A stretch of 64,000 bases of DNA from Acanthococcus lagerstroemiae (taxonomy: Eukaryota; Arthropoda; Insecta; Hemiptera; Eriococcidae), in the NCBI GenBank assembly GCA_031841125.1, contig JAJSSI010000022.1:124001-188000 (forward strand), written 5' to 3'. Of the stretch, positions 38,958 to 53,900 are shown piece after piece. The translations under genes were made by a program, and so were the position numbers. The notes under the pieces were generated by a model. It saw nothing but the letters and a program-made list of their open reading frames with translations, did no database searches and was not told the DNA's origin. Numbering within the stretch: position 1 is the first letter of the stretch; each line of letters opens with the position of its first letter.

Positions 38958-41900
38958 TTGAAAACAGTCTTTAATTCAAAATTTTTGATTTTTTCGAATT
39001 TTGAAAATTTCTCCATACTATACATCATGTCTTTTTTGGGCCGAAAAAATTTTCGGAGAGCTTCAGCGTCGGCGTTGGGGCTATACACTCAGTTTTTCGA
39101 GACGAATCCAAATCCGTTGTCAAAATTGAGCTACACGCATTTTTTGACCGAAATTGACCAATTTTTCCAACTTTTTCGAGTGTATCTCGGAATCGGAGGG
39201 TCACCGCCAAATTTGAACACAAAATTCGAACTCAGCATAAAAAATTGAGTTGAAAACAGTCTTTAATTCAAAATTTTTGATTTTTTCGAATTTTGAAAAT
39301 TTCTCCATACTATACATCATGTCTTTTTTGGGCCGAAAAAATTTTCGGAGAGCTTCAGCGTCGGCGTTGGGGCTATACACTCAGTTTTTCGAGACGAATC
39401 CAAATCCGTTGTCAAAATTGAGCTACACGCATTTTTTGACCGAAATTGACCAATTTTTCCAACTTTTTCGAGTGTATCTCGGAATCGGAGGGTCACCGCC
39501 AAATTTGAACACAAAATTCGAACTCAGCATAAAAAATTGAGTTGAAAACAGTCTTTAATTCAAAATTTTTGATTTTTTCGAATTTTGAAAATTTCTCCAT
39601 ACTATACATCATGTCTTTTTTGGGCCGAAAAAATTTTCGGAGAGCTTCAGCGTCGGCGTTGGGGCTATACACTCAGTTTTTCGAGACGAATCCAAATCCG
39701 TTGTCAAAATTGAGCTACACGCATTTTTTGACCGAAATTGACCAATTTTTCCAACTTTTTCGAGTGTATCTCGGAATCGGAGGGTCACCGCCAAATTTGA
39801 ACACAAAATTCGAACTCAGCATAAAAAATTGAGTTGAAAACAGTCTTTAATTCAAAATTTTTGATTTTTTCGAATTTTGAAAATTTCTCCATACTATACA
39901 TCATGTCTTTTTTGGGCCGAAAAAATTTTCGGAGAGCTTCAGCGTCGGCGTTGGGGCTATACACTCAGTTTTTCGAGACGAATCCAAATCCGTTGTCAAA
40001 ATTGAGCTACACGCATTTTTTGACCGAAATTGACCAATTTTTCCAACTTTTTCGAGTGTATCTCGGAATCGGAGGGTCACCGCCAAATTTGAACACAAAA
40101 TTCGAACTCAGCATAAAAAATTGAGTTGAAAACAGTCTTTAATTCAAAATTTTTGATTTTTTCGAATTTTGAAAATTTCTCCATACTATACATCATGTCT
40201 TTTTTGGGCCGAAAAAATTTTCGGAGAGCTTCAGCGTCGGCGTTGGGGCTATACACTCAGTTTTTCGAGACGAATCCAAATCCGTTGTCAAAATTGAGCT
40301 ACACGCATTTTTTGACCGAAATTGACCAATTTTTCCAACTTTTTCGAGTGTATCTCGGAATCGGAGGGTCACCGCCAAATTTGAACACAAAATTCGAACT
40401 CAGCATAAAAAATTGAGTTGAAAACAGTCTTTAATTCAAAATTTTTGATTTTTTCGAATTTTGAAAATTTCTCCATACTATACATCATGTCTTTTTTGGG
40501 CCGAAAAAATTTTCGGAGAGCTTCAGCGTCGGCGTTGGGGCTATACACTCAGTTTTTCGAGACGAATCCAAATCCGTTGTCAAAATTGAGCTACACGCAT
40601 TTTTTGACCGAAATTGACCAATTTTTCCAACTTTTTCGAGTGTATCTCGGAATCGGAGGGTCACCGCCAAATTTGAACACAAAATTCGAACTCAGCATAA
40701 AAAATTGAGTTGAAAACAGTCTTTAATTCAAAATTTTTGATTTTTTCGAATTTTGAAAATTTCTCCATACTATACATCATGTCTTTTTTGGGCCGAAAAA
40801 ATTTTCGGAGAGCTTCAGCGTCGGCGTTGGGGCTATACACTCAGTTTTTCGAGACGAATCCAAATCCGTTGTCAAAATTGAGCTACACGCATTTTTTGAC
40901 CGAAATTGACCAATTTTTCCAACTTTTTCGAGTGTATCTCGGAATCGGAGGGTCACCGCCAAATTTGAACACAAAATTCGAACTCAGCATAAAAAATTGA
41001 GTTGAAAACAGTCTTTAATTCAAAATTTTTGATTTTTTCGAATTTTGAAAATTTCTCCATACTATACATCATGTCTTTTTTGGGCCGAAAAAATTTTCGG
41101 AGAGCTTCAGCGTCGGCGTTGGGGCTATACACTCAGTTTTTCGAGACGAATCCAAATCCGTTGTCAAAATTGAGCTACACGCATTTTTTGACCGAAATTG
41201 ACCAATTTTTCCAACTTTTTCGAGTGTATCTCGGAATCGGAGGGTCACCGCCAAATTTGAACACAAAATTCGAACTCAGCATAAAAAATTGAGTTGAAAA
41301 CAGTCTTTAATTCAAAATTTTTGATTTTTTCGAATTTTGAAAATTTCTCCATACTATACATCATGTCTTTTTTGGGCCGAAAAAATTTTCGGAGAGCTTC
41401 AGCGTCGGCGTTGGGGCTATACACTCAGTTTTTCGAGACGAATCCAAATCCGTTGTCAAAATTGAGCTACACGCATTTTTTGACCGAAATTGACCAATTT
41501 TTCCAACTTTTTCGAGTGTATCTCGGAATCGGAGGGTCACCGCCAAATTTGAACACAAAATTCGAACTCAGCATAAAAAATTGAGTTGAAAACAGTCTTT
41601 AATTCAAAATTTTTGATTTTTTCGAATTTTGAAAATTTCTCCATACTATACATCATGTCTTTTTTGGGCCGAAAAAATTTTCGGAGAGCTTCAGCGTCGG
41701 CGTTGGGGCTATACACTCAGTTTTTCGAGACGAATCCAAATCCGTTGTCAAAATTGAGCTACACGCATTTTTTGACCGAAATTGACCAATTTTTCCAACT
41801 TTTTCGAGTGTATCTCGGAATCGGAGGGTCACCGCCAAATTTGAACACAAAATTCGAACTCAGCATAAAAAATTGAGTTGAAAACAGTCTTTAATTCAAA

Positions 41901-44900
41901 ATTTTTGATTTTTTCGAATTTTGAAAATTTCTCCATACTATACATCATGTCTTTTTTGGGCCGAAAAAATTTTCGGAGAGCTTCAGCGTCGGCGTTGGGG
42001 CTATACACTCAGTTTTTCGAGACGAATCCAAATCCGTTGTCAAAATTGAGCTACACGCATTTTTTGACCGAAATTGACCAATTTTTCCAACTTTTTCGAG
42101 TGTATCTCGGAATCGGAGGGTCACCGCCAAATTTGAACACAAAATTCGAACTCAGCATAAAAAATTGAGTTGAAAACAGTCTTTAATTCAAAATTTTTGA
42201 TTTTTTCGAATTTTGAAAATTTCTCCATACTATACATCATGTCTTTTTTGGGCCGAAAAAATTTTCGGAGAGCTTCAGCGTCGGCGTTGGGGCTATACAC
42301 TCAGTTTTTCGAGACGAATCCAAATCCGTTGTCAAAATTGAGCTACACGCATTTTTTGACCGAAATTGACCAATTTTTCCAACTTTTTCGAGTGTATCTC
42401 GGAATCGGAGGGTCACCGCCAAATTTGAACACAAAATTCGAACTCAGCATAAAAAATTGAGTTGAAAACAGTCTTTAATTCAAAATTTTTGATTTTTTCG
42501 AATTTTGAAAATTTCTCCATACTATACATCATGTCTTTTTTGGGCCGAAAAAATTTTCGGAGAGCTTCAGCGTCGGCGTTGGGGCTATACACTCAGTTTT
42601 TCGAGACGAATCCAAATCCGTTGTCAAAATTGAGCTACACGCATTTTTTGACCGAAATTGACCAATTTTTCCAACTTTTTCGAGTGTATCTCGGAATCGG
42701 AGGGTCACCGCCAAATTTGAACACAAAATTCGAACTCAGCATAAAAAATTGAGTTGAAAACAGTCTTTAATTCAAAATTTTTGATTTTTTCGAATTTTGA
42801 AAATTTCTCCATACTATACATCATGTCTTTTTTGGGCCGAAAAAATTTTCGGAGAGCTTCAGCGTCGGCGTTGGGGCTATACACTCAGTTTTTCGAGACG
42901 AATCCAAATCCGTTGTCAAAATTGAGCTACACGCATTTTTTGACCGAAATTGACCAATTTTTCCAACTTTTTCGAGTGTATCTCGGAATCGGAGGGTCAC
43001 CGCCAAATTTGAACACAAAATTCGAACTCAGCATAAAAAATTGAGTTGAAAACAGTCTTTAATTCAAAATTTTTGATTTTTTCGAATTTTGAAAATTTCT
43101 CCATACTATACATCATGTCTTTTTTGGGCCGAAAAAATTTTCGGAGAGCTTCAGCGTCGGCGTTGGGGCTATACACTCAGTTTTTCGAGACGAATCCAAA
43201 TCCGTTGTCAAAATTGAGCTACACGCATTTTTTGACCGAAATTGACCAATTTTTCCAACTTTTTCGAGTGTATCTCGGAATCGGAGGGTCACCGCCAAAT
43301 TTGAACACAAAATTCGAACTCAGCATAAAAAATTGAGTTGAAAACAGTCTTTAATTCAAAATTTTTGATTTTTTCGAATTTTGAAAATTTCTCCATACTA
43401 TACATCATGTCTTTTTTGGGCCGAAAAAATTTTCGGAGAGCTTCAGCGTCGGCGTTGGGGCTATACACTCAGTTTTTCGAGACGAATCCAAATCCGTTGT
43501 CAAAATTGAGCTACACGCATTTTTTGACCGAAATTGACCAATTTTTCCAACTTTTTCGAGTGTATCTCGGAATCGGAGGGTCACCGCCAAATTTGAACAC
43601 AAAATTCGAACTCAGCATAAAAAATTGAGTTGAAAACAGTCTTTAATTCAAAATTTTTGATTTTTTCGAATTTTGAAAATTTCTCCATACTATACATCAT
43701 GTCTTTTTTGGGCCGAAAAAATTTTCGGAGAGCTTCAGCGTCGGCGTTGGGGCTATACACTCAGTTTTTCGAGACGAATCCAAATCCGTTGTCAAAATTG
43801 AGCTACACGCATTTTTTGACCGAAATTGACCAATTTTTCCAACTTTTTCGAGTGTATCTCGGAATCGGAGGGTCACCGCCAAATTTGAACACAAAATTCG
43901 AACTCAGCATAAAAAATTGAGTTGAAAACAGTCTTTAATTCAAAATTTTTGATTTTTTCGAATTTTGAAAATTTCTCCATACTATACATCATGTCTTTTT
44001 TGGGCCGAAAAAATTTTCGGAGAGCTTCAGCGTCGGCGTTGGGGCTATACACTCAGTTTTTCGAGACGAATCCAAATCCGTTGTCAAAATTGAGCTACAC
44101 GCATTTTTTGACCGAAATTGACCAATTTTTCCAACTTTTTCGGGTGTATCTCGGAATCGGAGGGTCACCGCCAAATTTGAACACAAAATTCGAACTCAGC
44201 ATAAAAAATTGAGTTGAAAACAGTCTTTAATTCAAAATTTTTGATTTTTTCGAATTTTGAAAATTTCTCCATACTATACATCATGTCTTTTTTGGGCCGA
44301 AAAAATTTTCGGAGAGCTTCAGCGTCGGCGTTGGGGCTATACACTCAGTTTTTCGAGACGAATCCAAATCCGTTGTCAAAATTGAGCTACACGCATTTTT
44401 TGACCGAAATTGACCAATTTTTCCAACTTTTTCGAGTGTATCTCGGAATCGGAGGGTCACCGCCAAATTTGAACACAAAATTCGAACTCAGCATAAAAAA
44501 TTGAGTTGAAAACAGTCTTTAATTCAAAATTTTTGATTTTTTCGAATTTTGAAAATTTCTCCATACTATACATCATGTCTTTTTTGGGCCGAAAAAATTT
44601 TCGGAGAGCTTCAGCGTCGGCGTTGGGGCTATACACTCAGTTTTTCGAGACGAATCCAAATCCGTTGTCAAAATTGAGCTACACGCATTTTTTGACCGAA
44701 ATTGACCAATTTTTCCAACTTTTTCGAGTGTATCTCGGAATCGGAGGGTCACCGCCAAATTTGAACACAAAATTCGAACTCAGCATAAAAAATTGAGTTG
44801 AAAACAGTCTTTAATTCAAAATTTTTGATTTTTTCGAATTTTGAAAATTTCTCCATACTATACATCATGTCTTTTTTGGGCCGAAAAAATTTTCGGAGAG

Positions 44901-47900
44901 CTTCAGCGTCGGCGTTGGGGCTATACACTCAGTTTTTCGAGACGAATCCAAATCCGTTGTCAAAATTGAGCTACACGCATTTTTTGACCGAAATTGACCA
45001 ATTTTTCCAACTTTTTCGAGTGTATCTCGGAATCGGAGGGTCACCGCCAAATTTGAACACAAAATTCGAACTCAGCATAAAAAATTGAGTTGAAAACAGT
45101 CTTTAATTCAAAATTTTTGATTTTTTCGAATTTTGAAAATTTCTCCATACTATACATCATGTCTTTTTTGGGCCGAAAAAATTTTCGGAGAGCTTCAGCG
45201 TCGGCGTTGGGGCTATACACTCAGTTTTTCGAGACGAATCCAAATCCGTTGTCAAAATTGAGCTACACGCATTTTTTGACCGAAATTGACCAATTTTTCC
45301 AACTTTTTCGAGTGTATCTCGGAATCGGAGGGTCACCGCCAAATTTGAACACAAAATTCGAACTCAGCATAAAAAATTGAGTTGAAAACAGTCTTTAATT
45401 CAAAATTTTTGATTTTTTCGAATTTTGAAAATTTCTCCATACTATACATCATGTCTTTTTTGGGCCGAAAAAATTTTCGGAGAGCTTCAGCGTCGGCGTT
45501 GGGGCTATACACTCAGTTTTTCGAGACGAATCCAAATCCGTTGTCAAAATTGAGCTACACGCATTTTTTGACCGAAATTGACCAATTTTTCCAACTTTTT
45601 CGAGTGTATCTCGGAATCGGAGGGTCACCGCCAAATTTGAACACAAAATTCGAACTCAGCATAAAAAATTGAGTTGAAAACAGTCTTTAATTCAAAATTT
45701 TTGATTTTTTCGAATTTTGAAAATTTCTCCATACTATACATCATGTCTTTTTTGGGCCGAAAAAATTTTCGGAGAGCTTCAGCGTCGGCGTTGGGGCTAT
45801 ACACTCAGTTTTTCGAGACGAATCCAAATCCGTTGTCAAAATTGAGCTACACGCATTTTTTGACCGAAATTGACCAATTTTTCCAACTTTTTCGAGTGTA
45901 TCTCGGAATCGGAGGGTCACCGCCAAATTTGAACACAAAATTCGAACTCAGCATAAAAAATTGAGTTGAAAACAGTCTTTAATTCAAAATTTTTGATTTT
46001 TTCGAATTTTGAAAATTTCTCCATACTATACATCATGTCTTTTTTGGGCCGAAAAAATTTTCGGAGAGCTTCAGCGTCGGCGTTGGGGCTATACACTCAG
46101 TTTTTCGAGACGAATCCAAATCCGTTGTCAAAATTGAGCTACACGCATTTTTTGACCGAAATTGACCAATTTTTCCAACTTTTTCGAGTGTATCTCGGAA
46201 TCGGAGGGTCACCGCCAAATTTGAACACAAAATTCGAACTCAGCATAAAAAATTGAGTTGAAAACAGTCTTTAATTCAAAATTTTTGATTTTTTCGAATT
46301 TTGAAAATTTCTCCATACTATACATCATGTCTTTTTTGGGCCGAAAAAATTTTCGGAGAGCTTCAGCGTCGGCGTTGGGGCTATACACTCAGTTTTTCGA
46401 GACGAATCCAAATCCGTTGTCAAAATTGAGCTACACGCATTTTTTGACCGAAATTGACCAATTTTTCCAACTTTTTCGAGTGTATCTCGGAATCGGAGGG
46501 TCACCGCCAAATTTGAACACAAAATTCGAACTCAGCATAAAAAATTGAGTTGAAAACAGTCTTTAATTCAAAATTTTTGATTTTTTCGAATTTTGAAAAT
46601 TTCTCCATACTATACATCATGTCTTTTTTGGGCCGAAAAAATTTTCGGAGAGCTTCAGCGTCGGCGTTGGGGCTATACACTCAGTTTTTCGAGACGAATC
46701 CAAATCCGTTGTCAAAATTGAGCTACACGCATTTTTTGACCGAAATTGACCAATTTTTCCAACTTTTTCGAGTGTATCTCGGAATCGGAGGGTCACCGCC
46801 AAATTTGAACACAAAATTCGAACTCAGCATAAAAAATTGAGTTGAAAACAGTCTTTAATTCAAAATTTTTGATTTTTTCGAATTTTGAAAATTTCTCCAT
46901 ACTATACATCATGTCTTTTTTGGGCCGAAAAAATTTTCGGAGAGCTTCAGCGTCGGCGTTGGGGCTATACACTCAGTTTTTCGAGACGAATCCAAATCCG
47001 TTGTCAAAATTGAGCTACACGCATTTTTTGACCGAAATTGACCAATTTTTCCAACTTTTTCGAGTGTATCTCGGAATCGGAGGGTCACCGCCAAATTTGA
47101 ACACAAAATTCGAACTCAGCATAAAAAATTGAGTTGAAAACAGTCTTTAATTCAAAATTTTTGATTTTTTCGAATTTTGAAAATTTCTCCATACTATACA
47201 TCATGTCTTTTTTGGGCCGAAAAAATTTTCGGAGAGCTTCAGCGTCGGCGTTGGGGCTATACACTCAGTTTTTCGAGACGAATCCAAATCCGTTGTCAAA
47301 ATTGAGCTACACGCATTTTTTGACCGAAATTGACCAATTTTTCCAACTTTTTCGAGTGTATCTCGGAATCGGAGGGTCACCGCCAAATTTGAACACAAAA
47401 TTCGAACTCAGCATAAAAAATTGAGTTGAAAACAGTCTTTAATTCAAAATTTTTGATTTTTTCGAATTTTGAAAATTTCTCCATACTATACATCATGTCT
47501 TTTTTGGGCCGAAAAAATTTTCGGAGAGCTTCAGCGTCGGCGTTGGGGCTATACACTCAGTTTTTCGAGACGAATCCAAATCCGTTGTCAAAATTGAGCT
47601 ACACGCATTTTTTGACCGAAATTGACCAATTTTTCCAACTTTTTCGGGTGTATCTCGGAATCGGAGGGTCACCGCCAAATTTGAACACAAAATTCGAACT
47701 CAGCATAAAAAATTGAGTTGAAAACAGTCTTTAATTCAAAATTTTTGATTTTTTCGAATTTTGAAAATTTCTCCATACTATACATCATGTCTTTTTTGGG
47801 CCGAAAAAATTTTCGGAGAGCTTCAGCGTCGGCGTTGGGGCTATACACTCAGTTTTTCGAGACGAATCCAAATCCGTTGTCAAAATTGAGCTACACGCAT

Positions 47901-50900
47901 TTTTTGACCGAAATTGACCAATTTTTCCAACTTTTTCGAGTGTATCTCGGAATCGGAGGGTCACCGCCAAATTTGAACACAAAATTCGAACTCAGCATAA
48001 AAAATTGAGTTGAAAACAGTCTTTAATTCAAAATTTTTGATTTTTTCGAATTTTGAAAATTTCTCCATACTATACATCATGTCTTTTTTGGGCCGAAAAA
48101 ATTTTCGGAGAGCTTCAGCGTCGGCGTTGGGGCTATACACTCAGTTTTTCGAGACGAATCCAAATCCGTTGTCAAAATTGAGCTACACGCATTTTTTGAC
48201 CGAAATTGACCAATTTTTCCAACTTTTTCGGGTGTATCTCGGAATCGGAGGGTCACCGCCAAATTTGAACACAAAATTCGAACTCAGCATAAAAAATTGA
48301 GTTGAAAACAGTCTTTAATTCAAAATTTTTGATTTTTTCGAATTTTGAAAATTTCTCCATACTATACATCATGTCTTTTTTGGGCCGAAAAAATTTTCGG
48401 AGAGCTTCAGCGTCGGCGTTGGGGCTATACACTCAGTTTTTCGAGACGAATCCAAATCCGTTGTCAAAATTGAGCTACACGCATTTTTTGACCGAAATTG
48501 ACCAATTTTTCCAACTTTTTCGAGTGTATCTCGGAATCGGAGGGTCACCGCCAAATTTGAACACAAAATTCGAACTCAGCATAAAAAATTGAGTTGAAAA
48601 CAGTCTTTAATTCAAAATTTTTGATTTTTTCGAATTTTGAAAATTTCTCCATACTATACATCATGTCTTTTTTGGGCCGAAAAAATTTTCGGAGAGCTTC
48701 AGCGTCGGCGTTGGGGCTATACACTCAGTTTTTCGAGACGAATCCAAATCCGTTGTCAAAATTGAGCTACACGCATTTTTTGACCGAAATTGACCAATTT
48801 TTCCAACTTTTTCGAGTGTATCTCGGAATCGGAGGGTCACCGCCAAATTTGAACACAAAATTCGAACTCAGCATAAAAAATTGAGTTGAAAACAGTCTTT
48901 AATTCAAAATTTTTGATTTTTTCGAATTTTGAAAATTTCTCCATACTATACATCATGTCTTTTTTGGGCCGAAAAAATTTTCGGAGAGCTTCAGCGTCGG
49001 CGTTGGGGCTATACACTCAGTTTTTCGAGACGAATCCAAATCCGTTGTCAAAATTGAGCTACACGCATTTTTTGACCGAAATTGACCAATTTTTCCAACT
49101 TTTTCGGGTGTATCTCGGAATCGGAGGGTCACCGCCAAATTTGAACACAAAATTCGAACTCAGCATAAAAAATTGAGTTGAAAACAGTCTTTAATTCAAA
49201 ATTTTTGATTTTTTCGAATTTTGAAAATTTCTCCATACTATACATCATGTCTTTTTTGGGCCGAAAAAATTTTCGGAGAGCTTCAGCGTCGGCGTTGGGG
49301 CTATACACTCAGTTTTTCGAGACGAATCCAAATCCGTTGTCAAAATTGAGCTACACGCATTTTTTGACCGAAATTGACCAATTTTTCCAACTTTTTCGGG
49401 TGTATCTCGGAATCGGAGGGTCACCGCCAAATTTGAACACAAAATTCGAACTCAGCATAAAAAATTGAGTTGAAAACAGTCTTTAATTCAAAATTTTTGA
49501 TTTTTTCGAATTTTGAAAATTTCTCCATACTATACATCATGTCTTTTTTGGGCCGAAAAAATTTTCGGAGAGCTTCAGCGTCGGCGTTGGGGCTATACAC
49601 TCAGTTTTTCGAGACGAATCCAAATCCGTTGTCAAAATTGAGCTACACGCATTTTTTGACCGAAATTGACCAATTTTTCCAACTTTTTCGAGTGTATCTC
49701 GGAATCGGAGGGTCACCGCCAAATTTGAACACAAAATTCGAACTCAGCATAAAAAATTGAGTTGAAAACAGTCTTTAATTCAAAATTTTTGATTTTTTCG
49801 AATTTTGAAAATTTCTCCATACTATACATCATGTCTTTTTTGGGCCGAAAAAATTTTCGGAGAGCTTCAGCGTCGGCGTTGGGGCTATACACTCAGTTTT
49901 TCGAGACGAATCCAAATCCGTTGTCAAAATTGAGCTACACGCATTTTTTGACCGAAATTGACCAATTTTTCCAACTTTTTCGAGTGTATCTCGGAATCGG
50001 AGGGTCACCGCCAAATTTGAACACAAAATTCGAACTCAGCATAAAAAATTGAGTTGAAAACAGTCTTTAATTCAAAATTTTTGATTTTTTCGAATTTTGA
50101 AAATTTCTCCATACTATACATCATGTCTTTTTTGGGCCGAAAAAATTTTCGGAGAGCTTCAGCGTCGGCGTTGGGGCTATACACTCAGTTTTTCGAGACG
50201 AATCCAAATCCGTTGTCAAAATTGAGCTACACGCATTTTTTGACCGAAATTGACCAATTTTTCCAACTTTTTCGAGTGTATCTCGGAATCGGAGGGTCAC
50301 CGCCAAATTTGAACACAAAATTCGAACTCAGCATAAAAAATTGAGTTGAAAACAGTCTTTAATTCAAAATTTTTGATTTTTTCGAATTTTGAAAATTTCT
50401 CCATACTATACATCATGTCTTTTTTGGGCCGAAAAAATTTTCGGAGAGCTTCAGCGTCGGCGTTGGGGCTATACACTCAGTTTTTCGAGACGAATCCAAA
50501 TCCGTTGTCAAAATTGAGCTACACGCATTTTTTGACCGAAATTGACCAATTTTTCCAACTTTTTCGAGTGTATCTCGGAATCGGAGGGTCACCGCCAAAT
50601 TTGAACACAAAATTCGAACTCAGCATAAAAAATTGAGTTGAAAACAGTCTTTAATTCAAAATTTTTGATTTTTTCGAATTTTGAAAATTTCTCCATACTA
50701 TACATCATGTCTTTTTTGGGCCGAAAAAATTTTCGGAGAGCTTCAGCGTCGGCGTTGGGGCTATACACTCAGTTTTTCGAGACGAATCCAAATCCGTTGT
50801 CAAAATTGAGCTACACGCATTTTTTGACCGAAATTGACCAATTTTTCCAACTTTTTCGAGTGTATCTCGGAATCGGAGGGTCACCGCCAAATTTGAACAC

Positions 50901-53900
50901 AAAATTCGAACTCAGCATAAAAAATTGAGTTGAAAACAGTCTTTAATTCAAAATTTTTGATTTTTTCGAATTTTGAAAATTTCTCCATACTATACATCAT
51001 GTCTTTTTTGGGCCGAAAAAATTTTCGGAGAGCTTCAGCGTCGGCGTTGGGGCTATACACTCAGTTTTTCGAGACGAATCCAAATCCGTTGTCAAAATTG
51101 AGCTACACGCATTTTTTGACCGAAATTGACCAATTTTTCCAACTTTTTCGGGTGTATCTCGGAATCGGAGGGTCACCGCCAAATTTGAACACAAAATTCG
51201 AACTCAGCATAAAAAATTGAGTTGAAAACAGTCTTTAATTCAAAATTTTTGATTTTTTCGAATTTTGAAAATTTCTCCATACTATACATCATGTCTTTTT
51301 TGGGCCGAAAAAATTTTCGGAGAGCTTCAGCGTCGGCGTTGGGGCTATACACTCAGTTTTTCGAGACGAATCCAAATCCGTTGTCAAAATTGAGCTACAC
51401 GCATTTTTTGACCGAAATTGACCAATTTTTCCAACTTTTTCGAGTGTATCTCGGAATCGGAGGGTCACCGCCAAATTTGAACACAAAATTCGAACTCAGC
51501 ATAAAAAATTGAGTTGAAAACAGTCTTTAATTCAAAATTTTTGATTTTTTCGAATTTTGAAAATTTCTCCATACTATACATCATGTCTTTTTTGGGCCGA
51601 AAAAATTTTCGGAGAGCTTCAGCGTCGGCGTTGGGGCTATACACTCAGTTTTTCGAGACGAATCCAAATCCGTTGTCAAAATTGAGCTACACGCATTTTT
51701 TGACCGAAATTGACCAATTTTTCCAACTTTTTCGGGTGTATCTCGGAATCGGAGGGTCACCGCCAAATTTGAACACAAAATTCGAACTCAGCATAAAAAA
51801 TTGAGTTGAAAACAGTCTTTAATTCAAAATTTTTGATTTTTTCGAATTTTGAAAATTTCTCCATACTATACATCATGTCTTTTTTGGGCCGAAAAAATTT
51901 TCGGAGAGCTTCAGCGTCGGCGTTGGGGCTATACACTCAGTTTTTCGAGACGAATCCAAATCCGTTGTCAAAATTGAGCTACACGCATTTTTTGACCGAA
52001 ATTGACCAATTTTTCCAACTTTTTCGGGTGTATCTCGGAATCGGAGGGTCACCGCCAAATTTGAACACAAAATTCGAACTCAGCATAAAAAATTGAGTTG
52101 AAAACAGTCTTTAATTCAAAATTTTTGATTTTTTCGAATTTTGAAAATTTCTCCATACTATACATCATGTCTTTTTTGGGCCGAAAAAATTTTCGGAGAG
52201 CTTCAGCGTCGGCGTTGGGGCTATACACTCAGTTTTTCGAGACGAATCCAAATCCGTTGTCAAAATTGAGCTACACGCATTTTTTGACCGAAATTGACCA
52301 ATTTTTCCAACTTTTTCGGGTGTATCTCGGAATCGGAGGGTCACCGCCAAATTTGAACACAAAATTCGAACTCAGCATAAAAAATTGAGTTGAAAACAGT
52401 CTTTAATTCAAAATTTTTGATTTTTTCGAATTTTGAAAATTTCTCCATACTATACATCATGTCTTTTTTGGGCCGAAAAAATTTTCGGAGAGCTTCAGCG
52501 TCGGCGTTGGGGCTATACACTCAGTTTTTCGAGACGAATCCAAATCCGTTGTCAAAATTGAGCTACACGCATTTTTTGACCGAAATTGACCAATTTTTCC
52601 AACTTTTTCGGGTGTATCTCGGAATCGGAGGGTCACCGCCAAATTTGAACACAAAATTCGAACTCAGCATAAAAAATTGAGTTGAAAACAGTCTTTAATT
52701 CAAAATTTTTGATTTTTTCGAATTTTGAAAATTTCTCCATACTATACATCATGTCTTTTTTGGGCCGAAAAAATTTTCGGAGAGCTTCAGCGTCGGCGTT
52801 GGGGCTATACACTCAGTTTTTCGAGACGAATCCAAATCCGTTGTCAAAATTGAGCTACACGCATTTTTTGACCGAAATTGACCAATTTTTCCAACTTTTT
52901 CGGGTGTATCTCGGAATCGGAGGGTCACCGCCAAATTTGAACACAAAATTCGAACTCAGCATAAAAAATTGAGTTGAAAACAGTCTTTAATTCAAAATTT
53001 TTGATTTTTTCGAATTTTGAAAATTTCTCCATACTATACATCATGTCTTTTTTGGGCCGAAAAAATTTTCGGAGAGCTTCAGCGTCGGCGTTGGGGCTAT
53101 ACACTCAGTTTTTCGAGACGAATCCAAATCCGTTGTCAAAATTGAGCTACACGCATTTTTTGACCGAAATTGACCAATTTTTCCAACTTTTTCGAGTGTA
53201 TCTCGGAATCGGAGGGTCACCGCCAAATTTGAACACAAAATTCGAACTCAGCATAAAAAATTGAGTTGAAAACAGTCTTTAATTCAAAATTTTTGATTTT
53301 TTCGAATTTTGAAAATTTCTCCATACTATACATCATGTCTTTTTTGGGCCGAAAAAATTTTCGGAGAGCTTCAGCGTCGGCGTTGGGGCTATACACTCAG
53401 TTTTTCGAGACGAATCCAAATCCGTTGTCAAAATTGAGCTACACGCATTTTTTGACCGAAATTGACCAATTTTTCCAACTTTTTCGAGTGTATCTCGGAA
53501 TCGGAGGGTCACCGCCAAATTTGAACACAAAATTCGAACTCAGCATAAAAAATTGAGTTGAAAACAGTCTTTAATTCAAAATTTTTGATTTTTTCGAATT
53601 TTGAAAATTTCTCCATACTATACATCATGTCTTTTTTGGGCCGAAAAAATTTTCGGAGAGCTTCAGCGTCGGCGTTGGGGCTATACACTCAGTTTTTCGA
53701 GACGAATCCAAATCCGTTGTCAAAATTGAGCTACACGCATTTTTTGACCGAAATTGACCAATTTTTCCAACTTTTTCGAGTGTATCTCGGAATCGGAGGG
53801 TCACCGCCAAATTTGAACACAAAATTCGAACTCAGCATAAAAAATTGAGTTGAAAACAGTCTTTAATTCAAAATTTTTGATTTTTTCGAATTTTGAAAAT

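Larger units (their letters stand above)
38666..43921 (-). repeat. Block of 18 apparently identical monomers
   Basis: Eighteen units of 292 bp (5256 bp) lie between the last CAATTTTTCG unit and the first distal CGGGTGT unit. All carry CAGTTTTTCG with CGAGTGT, and I see no difference among them by eye. The block separates a zone where only the first site varies from a zone where only the second varies. It is either a recent local expansion of one unit or a place where assembly copy number is unreliable. Confidence 0.8.
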
